In this document: positions 23,601 through 31,131 of the stretch, piece after piece
Numbering within the stretch: the stretch's first letter is position 1
How the letters are laid out: every line of letters begins with the position of its first letter
Assembly: GCF_027887165.1 (NCBI RefSeq)
Contig: NC_077227.1
Coordinates: 351,545,207-351,609,206, forward strand
Length of the DNA stretch: 64,000 nt
Reading direction: 5' to 3'
DNA from: Monodelphis domestica
Lineage: Eukaryota > Chordata > Mammalia > Didelphimorphia > Didelphidae
The notes under the pieces: model-generated
Seen by the model: only the letters and a program-made list of their open reading frames with translations
Told to the model about the DNA's origin: nothing
The model's database searches: none
Translations under genes and position numbers: made by a program

Positions 23601-26600
23601 TACCCTGCACATGTCTGACGCTGAGACTGACCAAGAAACAAACAGTCAGAGACTATTTCATGTAGATATGTCAAGTGGCCAATGGGACTACGGAAACCAC
23701 TACAGAATTACCTCAATTGTTATGGCTGTTTTGCTTAGGAGAAACATTGAGAAAAATGCCTTAAAGGTGAAAGGTAGTAGCATTGATCAATAAGCCTGAC
23801 TTCAAAAGCAAACATCATCCTGGCATCACGAGCTTGTCTGCCAGGACCTGACTCAAACTGGCACAGGCAAGAAGGCAGGAAGGTTCTTAGGGGAATGTGC
23901 ACAGTTCCCAAAGGAGAGAGAATCCTTTTTTCTTTTGTTTCCTCCAAACTCAAATGGCCTCGTTACTTCCCGTGACATTTCTGTGCCAAGAAAGAGGAGT
24001 TAGTCCTTTAGAGAGCATTTCAAGAGACATCTTAGTTTTAGGATGTACATATTCCAGCTCCATCCCTCCATCTAACAGGTCGTCCATAGGCTCTAAGGTT
24101 GGGGCCATCCCATGCCCCTGAGTGGGACCCTGTCAGGTGACAGACTCGAATCTCTAGCTCTGCGGCCATGTAGCGCTTCAGAAGTGTCGTTACCTACCAC
24201 GTAGTTCCATCTTTGAATGCTGGCGGTCTAGACAAATGTCCCCCACCCCCATCCCAAAAGGCTGTTAATATTCCATCAACAGGACCGCAAAGCAAAGACA
24301 CATAACTGGCACTGAATACTGTTATGTAAAATAATCGGTGTTTAACTGTATAACTATGTTCACGACTGTTAACTTTCAAACTTTCAATAGACAACTAACT
24401 GTTTAGTGACGTTTTGAGATATGGGTGGCCGTCGAGAGTGGTGCAATAAGGTATCCGGGCATTGGGCACCACATCTATATGCACTTTGGTTTATCAGGGA
24501 TATTTTATTAGTGTTTTGTATGTATTTAACAGACTATTAAAGATGTGCTGTTTCAGTTTGCTTCCCAGGTCTTTTGTGTGAGGCCAATTTAGCCTGTAAT
24601 AATAATTACAATTAGTATACATTTCCATAGTGCATTAAGATTTGCAAAGCCCTTTACATGGACTGTCCTGCAGAAATGACAAAAATGCAGTCCCTCCTCC
24701 AACTCAGGCTTTGAAGACAGAGAGAAATGGATGCCAGAGTTTGAGAAGACCCTAAAGAATTCATTTTGAGTTTCAAAAGGGACAAATTTCTCCAAGTCAT
24801 TCCTTAAGGATGGGGCAGGTATGAAGACAGCTGTAGGGTGACATGATGCATTTTACTGAATGACATTCAGTAGCCCTGAAGAAATACCTCAGGCCAAGAA
24901 GCAATAAGGCTTTGCTGAACATTCTTTACTTCAAAGCCTGCGATGAAGGCCCCATAACCCTTTGACAGAAGCATTAGACTGGTCTGTATTGCATAGTCAG
25001 ACTATCCATTCTCTCCATGATCAAGAGGGAGATGGAAGGTATATAGGGAAGCATCCCCTACTCCCTACTCCCATGATGGCCTTTGGTTGACTAAGGGCTT
25101 AGTCTACCCTGGTCTAAGGTAACACAAGCCTCAAAAAATCTGAGTTGTCCCTGGTCCCTTTCACTGGGGCCTTCTAATTAAAATGTAGCCATTGAGAGGC
25201 CCTTCAGGAAAACACAAGGCAATAAGAGAGGAAAACAAGTAGAAACACCCCTGAAGTGATGAACAAAACCTACCACTCACAGGGAGTTTGCAAGTGAGAA
25301 GGAAAACAGTTTTTGAGGGAATATGTGCTTCCCTAATTATCAGAGGGAGGCTGACCTGTCCCATCCATGGCCCTGGTACCTTTTCTACTGAGATGCTCTT
25401 TTGCTAGTCTGTGCTTCTCTCCTGCTCTGTATCTTTCTATTGGCTGAGCTTTTGAACTAGTAATTTTCTGAAACTACTTGGGGTTGTCAGTGTGCTTCCT
25501 GGGTTTAAGAATACACCTGGGCTTTCCTAGTAATTTAAAGGGTTAAAAAATCTAGAGAAAGAGCCATGGCCCTCCGAATGTATGCAACCATGGAAAAGAA
25601 GCATGTTCCATGGAGCCCGAGATCCCTAGAAAGAGTGGTACTATGGCAAAGGTGGATTTCCATCGTGGCCTGTAGGAGTGTGAGTCTTGTATTTTGGTTT
25701 TGGAGTATAGTATAATAATTGGCAGCCTAGAAGACTCCAGCTTGAGTCCTTGGGTGATAATGGGAGAGTAATTCATAGGAGGTTAGAGTTTGGTGGGTCC
25801 CTAGATAGAGGCCAACTAGTCCAAAGAACCTCCTTTTATACAGAAGAGGAAACTAAGGCTCTGAGTTAGGAAGTGAGTTGCCCAAGGTAAAAATCTATTT
25901 AATGGATGAATAAAAACTATCACTCAGATTTCCTGAGTTCAGGTGTTCTTTTTCTCAATAGTGTATAAGTTCATGGTCCCCTTATAAGTGAGCCTTGGGA
26001 CAAACAGCCAATGGTCAGTTTTCTCCAGGAAGATTATTCCTTTCATATGTGATGGTCAGTTTTCTCAACATTAGGCTGAAATTTCTGTATCCCCCACTCC
26101 AAACCATAGGTGCCTTGTTTGAGTCCAACTCACTATAAGCAGATTCAATTTATAAAAATGTGAAAAAGTATCACAATGTAGTAGATAGGACATGGAAATT
26201 GTAGCCAGGAAATCCTGGGTTCAAATCCCACCTCAGGCATAGACCAAGATGACTGAATGACCCTAGGTGAGTCACTTGACCTTTTTTGGCCTTAGTTTCC
26301 TTGTCTGTGAAATAAGAGGGTTGGACTTGATGGCCTTTAAGGTTCCTTCCAGCCCCAAATCTATGCTTCTCTAATGCTAAGTAAACACCCATGATTTGGT
26401 GGACCTGGAGCATATGGATAGCTAAGAAGGGAGACATTGGACATAATCAGATTGCACCTTGAACTAAAACTAGATCTTAAAGCATCCAGGGAAAGGAAAG
26501 TAAAGGTTCCATGCAAAATGAGACTCTTAAGGTGGATGCAGCTTGAGAAGAATGTGAAATGGAGATGGTATCAGAATACCCAAGTGGTAATGTCTAGTAG

Positions 26601-29600
26601 GCCATTGAAGAGATGAGACTGGAGCCCAAGGAAAAGGTTGGTATTAAATATGGAGGGCTCATGGTGCAGTGCAGAGGACACTATAGTGTTTGGGGTCTTG
26701 GTTTTGGCCTTAGTCCTGGCTCTGCCACTTCTAGATTGATCTACACAAGTAAGTCATTTGACCTTTGGAGAACCCTCATTTTTTCACTGCAAAATGAAAA
26801 ACTCAAAGTAAATGATCTCTTAAGTCCTTTCCACCTCTAAAGAGTTTCCAAGCCCCATCAACCTCTAAAATTCTAGGTTCCTATGTAGATTTAGGAGTGC
26901 TCTATGGAGAGTTGGAAATTGGAGCTATGAGTCACTGAGATAGCAAGAGAAAAAGAGGGTCTGAGGACAAAGGGCACACTTGGGATGTGGGAGGAAGAAA
27001 AAACTTTATGAATAAGGCTGAGGATGACCAGAAAGAGAAGTAGGAAGACCAGGACATAATGATGTTGTATGATCATAGATTTAAACTTGGAAAGGTCTAA
27101 GTGACCTTCCAACACCCTCATAATATTGCAGATGAGGTAAATGAGGCACAAGGTAGAGTGATTTTCCCTGGGTCACATAGCTAATAAGTACCTGAGGTGG
27201 GATTTGAACCTCAGTCTTCCTGGCCTAGCACTATCTACTATGGTCTGATGCCTTCCTAAGGGCAAAGAAACCAAGAGAGAAAAAAGTTTCAGGACGGGTG
27301 TGTTAAGAGTTAGACAGTGTCTGGATTAGAGAAGGTAGCACTGTCTGTTCAGCTCCTGTCAGCCCCAAAGTGGGACATCATGGCTAGTTCTGACTATCAT
27401 AGTTTAAGGGCTTTGACAAGTTGGAAAGTGCCTGGAAGATGGTGTCCAAAATGAGTAAGGCAAAATTGAGAACCTGTTATATGAACATCCAGGCTCTGGT
27501 CTGAATTCATATTCATTACTCTGGACCTTAGATATAGTAGGTGCTTCAGTGTTGTTGATTTAAATTAGAAACAATTGCAGAATTAAGGGTAAGTTAGAGG
27601 GCACCAGGCATCAGGGATAGGGACATGAGGGTCAACTTAAATCTTCAAAAGATCTGTGAAGACATCGAGAGAAAGAACTGTGGGAGTAGAAACACAGAAG
27701 AAAAACAACTGCTTGATCACATGGGTCAATGGGGATATGATTGGAGATGTAGACTCTAAATGATCACCCTGGTGCAAATATTAATAATATGGAAATAGGT
27801 CTTGATCAATGACACATGTAAACCCAGTGGAATTGTGTGTTGGCTACGGGGGTAGGGGAAGGAGGGGAGGGAAAGAACATAAATCCTGTAACCATGGAAA
27901 AATATTCTAATTTAAAATTTAAAATTAAAAAAAAAAGATCTGTGAAGGCTATGAAGAATCAGAGGGTTCAGCCTTCTCTGAGGGGCTTCAGAAAAAGAAT
28001 TGGGACCAGTTAGTAAAGACTACAAGGAATAGCCTGGAGCTCTCTGAAAGCCAAAGAGACCACTTAGGTGGCAATGAGTTCAACCATCAATGGAGCCTCC
28101 AAGGAGACACAAGAGCCATATTGGATCAAAGGTTGGGCCATGACCTCACTGGTACCTTTTGATTATGAGACTTTAGGTAAGTCTCTCGTCCACTGATTAG
28201 GATTCATTCCCAGAACAAATATAAATAAATGCCTGGAGTGAATTGCTATTTTGAGTCAGCTGCTTACAGAATTAAAACCTGACTTTAAAAGCAATTTCTA
28301 AGCTATTTGTTCTTTTTGGTTAGAGTGTGCTTTAGAGAATAGTAACCCGAAGGTAGAAGTATGATCTACCTGAAGGACTTGTTGAATGTGAAGCCCGATC
28401 TGTTCTCTCTCATCCCAGATCTCATTTACTATGTCTCTTTTTCCTCCCACATCCCAAGAGTGCCCTCCGTCCTCAGGCCCTCTTTCTATCTTGTTAGCTC
28501 AGTGACTCTCTTAGCTCCAACTTTCAGTTCTCTGTAGAAAACTCTTTTTATTTTAATTTTTTTAAATTTCTTATCTTCCATCTTAGAATCAATACTGTAT
28601 ATTGGTTCCAAGGCAGAAGAGTGGTAAGGGCTAGGCAATGAGGGTTAAGTGACTTACCCAGGGTCACCCAGCTAGGAATTATCTGAGGCCAAATTTGAAC
28701 CCAGGACCTCCCGTCTCTAGGCCTGGCTCTCAATCCACTGAGCCACCTAGCTTCCCCTCTCCTGTAGAGAACTTTTTTAATTTTATTAGTTTAGAATTTT
28801 TTCCATGGTTACATGATTCATGTTCTTTCCCTCCCCTCCCCTCCCACCTCCCATAGCCAATGCGCAATTCCACTGGGTTTCATATGTGTCACTGATCAAG
28901 ACCTATTTCCATATTGTTGACATTTGCGCTATGGTGATCATTTAGAGTCTTCCTATAGAGAACTCTTAAGCCTACATAGGACAACAGAATTTTAGCGGTG
29001 GAAGGGACCCAAGAGACATGTTCAGTGAGTGTGGGATTTCCCTTGGATGGAGATTGCCCTTCTGCCACCCATTTCCCCAACCACTGGCAATCCAGCCTTA
29101 TGCCAGCCCCTCAAAAGGCTTTAAGGGCAGCAGGGGAGGGGCAAGATATCTTTCCAGAAGTCATTTCCCCAGTAAGTCAACTGAGTGTCAGAAGTGGGAA
29201 ATGATGTAGGATCATACATGGTGACCCAGTCACACCAAGGTCCAGAGCCAGGTCTTAAAATATCAAGACCAATCACTATCTTCTTATGCCGCAGTGACTT
29301 CCCAGGACAGGAATGACTTTTCTTATTAGAAAAAATAGCTCCAAGCCACAGAGGATAAAAGGAGACCCACAGGGTACTGGGCAGAACCCTTTGGAGAGAG
29401 AAGAACAAAATATTTGGATGAATCTGCTTAGCTGAGCATGAATGAGTCATCTGAAGAATACCATTTTCACAAGTGCTCCATTCACTGCCTCCTTTTGCCA
29501 CGTCTCCCAGACACCTGGGGTGGGAGAGTCCCTGCCAGGCTAGGAGGCATTGTGCTCCATTGCCGTAAGTCTGGGGCAGCCAAGACAGCCTTTCCAAAGT

Positions 29601-31131
29601 AAACCTGCACTTTAAAGTTTATACAGTACTCTACTCACAGTTGCCTTGTGCAAATATTACCATCCCTGTTTGGCGGATGAGAATTTGCTCAGGATCAGAC
29701 TCTTAATAAGTGAGAAAACCAAGATTTGTGCGATTCCTGATAGTTTGGATTTCTCCATCTGAAAACTGCCTATTTATATCCCTCGACCATTTGTCAATTG
29801 GTGAATGGCTTGATTTCTTGTACATTTGACTTAATTCCTTATAAAAAAAAAAAAAGAAGAATCAAGATTTTAACTCGAGTCTTCAGACTCTGAGCCCACG
29901 GGCTCTTTCTCATTCATCTCTTATATCCAGCCACTGACAAAGTCCATAAGGATGGTCATTTTAGGGCAAGGCTTCTAAACCTCTTTTGCCTGTCTGGGGA
30001 AGGCAAATGATCTTTTCTCACAATCCTGGTTTCTAAATGTATTTTAAAATACATAGGATTATAAAGGAAATGGATTATATTGGAATAGAATTATCAAAAT
30101 GTTTTTTTTTTCCCTAAAAACAAGTTTACAGGAAGTGGGGGAGAGAAGAGAGGAAGGGTGAAAACCTGAATCCTAAAATGTCAGAAAACAATTGTCAAAA
30201 ATTATTTCTAGGGCAGCTGGGTAGCTGAGTGGATTGAGAGCCAGGACCAGAGACAGGAGGTCCCAGGTTCAAATTTGACCTCAGACACTTCCTAGGTGTG
30301 TCACTTAACCCCCATTGACTAGTCCTTACAATTCTTCTGCCTTGGAACCAAAACACAGTATTAATTCTGAGATGGAAGGTAAGGGATTAAAAAAAAAATA
30401 AGCACAGAAAAATTATTTCCACATGTAACTGAATAAATAAATAAATGTTTTAAAGGAGTTTATAGACCCTAGGTTAAAACCCTCTGTTAAAGGGCCCCCA
30501 AAATGCTAACATTCAATATTCTGTGGATAACTCCTCAGACATTGTGTAGCTAAGTACTTTTGAGCTATCGCTCTGCCATTCTTTTAACAGTATCAGGTTT
30601 AGACGGAGCCCTGGCTATTTGGTCAGCAATCCACACGTGCCATTTTCCTGGTCTGGTCATCTGTCCTGCTTTTCTCTTTCAGAGGGACACTGTCCAGGAG
30701 ACAAGTCAATGTTCTGCCGGATGGAAGTCCTGTCTCGATACTGCTCCATCCCAGGATACAACCAGCTATGCTGTAAGTCCTGTAGTCTCTATAGTAACAT
30801 CACCAAAGATAATGGGACCGAGCCAACCTCTGGAAGAAACAATGACATTGAGGCACTGCTCCCTACGCTTCCAACCCCTCCAGAGGTACAGCCATCTCTG
30901 GCACAGCCCCCAGCGACTCCCACCAGTGCCATGGGTCCCAATATCACAGAAGAGGAACATCCAGAAATCAATGCTGTGGACATGCCCTATAAAGTTCAAG
31001 GCCCAGACAATGAAGTCCAGCAGCCCAACCTCATCCCACATAGAAGGACCCCATACGAAAGGACCAAGAACCAGAGGATCCAAGAGCTCATTGCTGCGAA
31101 ATGGAGGAGAGAGATGCTCGGAAGGTTCTAA
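8439..31131 (+). CDS. ADAMTS2: ADAMTS2 (procollagen N-proteinase), C-terminal seven coding exons, spliced
   Basis: This is a secreted zinc metalloprotease of the ADAMTS2/3/14 group, which removes the amino-propeptide of procollagens I, II and III in the extracellular matrix. Only the C-terminal part, about 442 residues, is in the window; the catalytic exons lie upstream. Exons are 8439-8602, 10984-11140, 13870-14002, 19011-19218, 21529-21658, 22576-22665 and 30683-31131. Every boundary has AG/GT and the phases agree throughout. Encoded in order are the spacer end, TSR2 ([11 protein letters not shown]), TSR3 ([10 protein letters not shown]), TSR4 ([11 protein letters not shown]), a linker ([10 protein letters not shown]) and the six-cysteine PLAC domain ([16 protein letters not shown]). 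The tail ends in EMLGRF. From memory, human ADAMTS2 ends EMLGKF, while ADAMTS3 and ADAMTS14 have unrelated tails, which decides the paralogue. No break is seen in the coding part. In humans, loss causes the dermatosparaxis form of Ehlers-Danlos syndrome. Confidence 0.95.
9298..9480 (+). repeat. MIR-type SINE
   Basis: TTCAAATCCCAGTTCTGCTA and GAACTGGATGATCTCTGAGG give the family. Confidence 0.55.
10076..10296 (+). repeat. L2 LINE 3' end
   Basis: CCAGCTCAAGTGCTGCCTTC leads into AGGCCTTGCCCAGGCCCCC and ends in TCAGGGCCTGGCATATAGTA, the classic L2 3' end. Confidence 0.6.
10984..11140 (+). CDS. ADAMTS2: ADAMTS2 exon: end of spacer and start of TSR2
   Basis: The acceptor is CCTAG|GTC and the donor is GAG|GTAAGT at 11141. 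The exon starts in phase 0, is 157 bases long and leaves one base of a glycine codon. It reads [20 protein letters not shown] and ends in [15 protein letters not shown]. The [16 protein letters not shown] stretch is near identical to what I remember of human ADAMTS2. TSR2 has CSKPCG, without the Ser/Thr needed for O-fucosylation, as also in the remembered human protein. Confidence 0.94.
11345..11540 (-). repeat. Marsupial tRNA-derived SINE
   Basis: This is a reverse-complement copy of near full length, from CCTTACCTTCTGTCTTGGAG to CACTGAGCCATCCAGCTGCC. Confidence 0.8.
12030..12790 (+). repeat. L2 LINE 3' part
   Basis: The order of landmarks is as in L2: TCTGGCATTTAAAGTCCTT, then CAAAGCTTGACTCAAGAGC, GAGGTCTTTCTGGACCCCC and a terminal AATAAATGTTTGTTCATTGA. 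It is an old mammalian element, broken by a short MIR-like or AT-rich insertion near 12590-12660. Confidence 0.55.
12840..13042 (+). repeat. L3/CR1 LINE 3' end
   Basis: The sequence runs AGCTGTCCACCAATGGAATG, then a CACTGGAGGTGATTAGACAG-like stretch, matching the L3 3' end pattern also seen at about 6490-6770 and 15100-15300. Confidence 0.5.
13139..13415 (+). repeat. CT-rich polypyrimidine tract, about 277 bp
   Basis: It consists almost entirely of TC/TCTG/TTCC units on the + strand. It causes two spurious open frames. It lies 455 bp upstream of a coding exon. Confidence 0.9.
13870..14002 (+). CDS. ADAMTS2: ADAMTS2 exon: thrombospondin type-1 repeat 2
   Basis: The acceptor is CTCTAG|GT and the donor is CTGT|GTGAGT at 14003. 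The exon completes the split Gly codon and leaves two bases (GT) of a Val codon. The product reads [20 protein letters not shown], then [20 protein letters not shown] and CSQP, the rest of TSR2. A 277-bp polypyrimidine tract lies about 450 bp upstream. Confidence 0.94.
14634..14800 (+). repeat. CORE-type SINE with a TTGCAAATCTTAAAACACTG tail
   Basis: TGATTTGGAATCAGGAAGAC, then GAGTTTTGCAAATCTTAAAA and a final ATTATCATCATCGTTATTAT. Confidence 0.55.
14818..15300 (+). repeat. L3/CR1 LINE fossil, 3' part
   Basis: It begins with ACTGTGTTCAGTTCTGAGTG and ends with ATGAATTGGACTGTATG plus a CTCTGAGGTCC-type tail, as in the 3' part of L3/CR1. It is strongly diverged. Another 3' end of the same family is at 12840-13042. 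Confidence 0.55.
15686..15912. repeat. hAT-like element (GGGGTATCAAAC type)
   Basis: The ends GGGGTATCAAACACATATAA and GCTGCCTGTCTGAAACCTTC are reminiscent of hAT termini that read CAGGGGTNTCAAAC. Imperfect and short. Confidence 0.4.
16030..16225 (-). repeat. Marsupial tRNA-derived SINE
   Basis: This is a diverged reverse-complement copy. GCCCTTACCTTCTATCTTAG starts it and TCCACTAAGCTGCCCC ends it. Confidence 0.7.
16608..16790 (-). repeat. hAT-like element end
   Basis: CCATGATGGCTCACCTATGG, then CGTGTGCCAGAGATGGCATG, is close to the reverse complement of the right end of the 45.7-kb element. The far limit is uncertain. Confidence 0.45.
16860..17463 (+). mobile_element. LTR-like element (probable solo LTR of an old endogenous retrovirus)
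   Basis: A TATA-like CCTATAAATAAG near 17318 and an AATAAAGTG signal near 17388 lie in LTR order, and the sequence ends in ...TTTTCA. The left limit is unclear. No internal genes are present. Family not determined. Confidence 0.45.
19011..19218 (+). CDS. ADAMTS2: ADAMTS2 exon: thrombospondin type-1 repeat 3 and start of TSR4
   Basis: The acceptor is CTGCTAG|G, where the single G completes the Val codon of the previous exon. The donor is CAG|GTGAGC at 19219, in phase 0. The product starts [20 protein letters not shown] and includes [20 protein letters not shown]. It ends with [19 protein letters not shown] fits the C-x-x-S/T-C-G O-fucose consensus, and Asn-Arg-Ser is a possible N-glycosylation site. 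The 5.0-kb intron before it holds old repeats and an LTR-like element. Confidence 0.95.
19977..20490 (-). mobile_element. Solo LTR of an endogenous retrovirus, copy A
   Basis: About 514 bp, with TG...CA ends (TGTGAATTTT start, ATATTACA end when read on -). It is about 95% identical by eye to the inverted copy at 42277-42783, so the family was active fairly recently in marsupial terms. No internal retroviral region is attached, and I found no clear target-site duplication. Confidence 0.75.
20933..21110 (+). repeat. tRNA/CORE-type SINE, shortened in the middle
   Basis: The head is AATTAGGTGGCACGGTAGAT and ACCAGGCCTGGAATCAGGAA. The tail is CCTCATCTATAAAATGGGGA, then ACTCAACAGCCACAAAAACA. Confidence 0.55.
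21310..21428 (-). repeat. Mar1-type CORE-SINE fragment
   Basis: Reverse complement of the Mar1 head: GCCAAGAAAACCCCAAATGG and ATGAAGAGTTGAGCATGACT. It ends 100 bases before the TSR4 exon. Confidence 0.6.
21529..21658 (+). CDS. ADAMTS2: ADAMTS2 exon: thrombospondin type-1 repeat 4
   Basis: The acceptor is CTTCCAG|TGT and the donor is CCCC|GTAAGC at 21659; the exon leaves one base of an Arg codon. It reads [20 protein letters not shown], then [20 protein letters not shown] and ICP. CSVSCG is an O-fucose consensus and NGT is an N-glycosylation sequon, both conserved with the remembered human ADAMTS2. The six cysteines of the repeat are all present once the preceding exon is joined. Confidence 0.95.
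21659..22575 (+). other. Short ADAMTS2 intron with a MIR
   Basis: A MIR on + lies at about 21735-21912, with the diagnostic CCTCAGTTTCCTCATCT stretch. The rest of the intron, up to the pyrimidine-rich acceptor at 22575, shows nothing else. Confidence 0.6.
22576..22665 (+). CDS. ADAMTS2: ADAMTS2 exon: linker between TSR4 and PLAC
   Basis: The acceptor is TCTTAG|GA and the donor is TCAA|GTAAAA at 22666. The exon is 90 bases. It reads [20 protein letters not shown] followed by DYPIQKISS, close to the remembered human [20 protein letters not shown]. The donor is weaker than its neighbours (GTAAAA). If the intron is not removed, the frame stays open for about 35 codons to a stop near 22772, which matters for the alternative 3' end proposed below. 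Confidence 0.94.
22666..24560 (+). other. Repeat-free intron start with an ATTAAA signal; possible alternative ADAMTS2 3' end
   Basis: This 1.9-kb stretch directly follows the linker exon. Unlike the rest of the introns, it holds no SINE, LINE or LTR that I can recognise. It has a short GCC/GCT trinucleotide run at about 23353-23385. ATTAAA occurs at 24536-24541, followed by a T/GT-rich stretch (TTTTGTGTGAGG), as at a cleavage site. Reading through the exon donor adds about 35 residues and then a stop near 22772. A transcript ending here would encode a protein with all TSRs but no PLAC domain. This is inference; it could equally be a conserved non-coding region. Confidence 0.3.
24536..24541 (+). 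terminator. Candidate poly(A) signal (ATTAAA) inside the last ADAMTS2 intron
   Basis: ATTAAA is the commonest variant of the poly(A) signal. It is followed within about 30-50 bases by T-rich and GT-rich sequence. It sits at the right edge of the repeat-free block; a MIR-like or Mar-like tail fragment starts just beyond, at about 24597. Confidence 0.3.
26165..26372 (+). repeat. MIR/THER-type SINE
   Basis: GGGTTCAAATCCCACCTCAG, then TTAGTTTCCTTGTCTGTGAA and GATGGCCTTTAAGGTTCCTT. Confidence 0.6.
26655..26875 (+). repeat. MIR/THER-type SINE
   Basis: CCTGGCTCTGCCACTTCTAG and AAATGATCTCTTAAGTCCTT mark it; the middle is diverged. Confidence 0.5.
27647..27947 (+). mobile_element. L1 3' end, 5'-truncated, with 15-bp target-site duplication
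   Basis: The element body is about 27662-27932, with an A-run merging into the right duplication. AAAAGATCTGTGAAG is present at 27647-27661 and again at 27933-27947. The body matches, in reverse, the L1 3' UTR pattern also seen at 28770-28950 (GATCAATGACACATGTAAAC, CCAGTGGAATTGTG, CCATGGAAAAAT). Confidence 0.75.
28546..28757 (-). repeat. Marsupial tRNA-derived SINE with target-site duplication
   Basis: A near full-length reverse-complement copy, preceded by its T-rich tail. The flanks CTCTGTAGAAAACTC (about 28530) and CTCCTGTAGAGAACT (about 28758) look like its target-site duplication. Confidence 0.8.
28768..28952 (-). mobile_element. L1 3' end, 5'-truncated
   Basis: CCATGGTTACATGATTCATG, CAATTCCACTGGGTTTCATA and CACTGATCAAGACCTATTTC are the reverse of the 27.7-kb copy. 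It is flanked by CCTGTAGAGAACT and CCTATAGAGAACT, a likely target-site duplication shared with the neighbouring SINE. Confidence 0.7.
29740..29846 (-). repeat. L1 ORF2 fragment
   Basis: AAACTGCCTATTTATATCCC and CGACCATTTGTCAATTGGTG are the reverse complement of the late L1 ORF2 region. Confidence 0.55.
30211..30400 (+). repeat. Marsupial tRNA-derived SINE, upstream of the last ADAMTS2 exon
   Basis: It starts GGGCAGCTGGGTAGCTGAGT and ends in an A-run. About 25 bases of the middle (the TGTGACCCTGGGCAAG segment) are missing. Confidence 0.75.
30683..31131 (+). CDS. ADAMTS2: ADAMTS2 last coding exon: PLAC domain and C-terminal tail
   Basis: The acceptor is CTCTTTCAG|AG and the exon completes a Lys codon (ISSK). 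It encodes [20 protein letters not shown], then [13 protein letters not shown], the six-cysteine PLAC (protease and lacunin) domain. A Pro/Thr-rich tail follows, with possible N-glycosylation sites SNIT, DNGT and PNIT. The end reads [20 protein letters not shown], then EMLGRF and TAA at 31129-31131. The tail after PLAC is the most divergent part compared with the remembered human sequence, while the last 30 residues are well kept. The basic tail may help extracellular binding (inference). Confidence 0.96.

Larger units (their letters stand above)
24561..30682 (+). other. ADAMTS2 last intron, distal part
   Basis: Contents are MIR fragments (- at about 25795-25970, + at 26165-26372, + at 26655-26875, - at 27080-27245), two L1 3' ends (27662-27936 and 28770-28950), tRNA-SINEs (28546-28757 on -, 30211-30400 on +) and an L1 ORF2 scrap on - at about 29740-29846. 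In 24670-25790 and 28985-29735 I see no gene and no clear repeat. Confidence 0.6.

Noticed and set aside
22858-23793. Open frames of 120-159 codons on the + strand after the linker exon
   Set aside because: Frames overlap each other and do not continue the ADAMTS2 frame. They are explained better as untranslated or intronic sequence.
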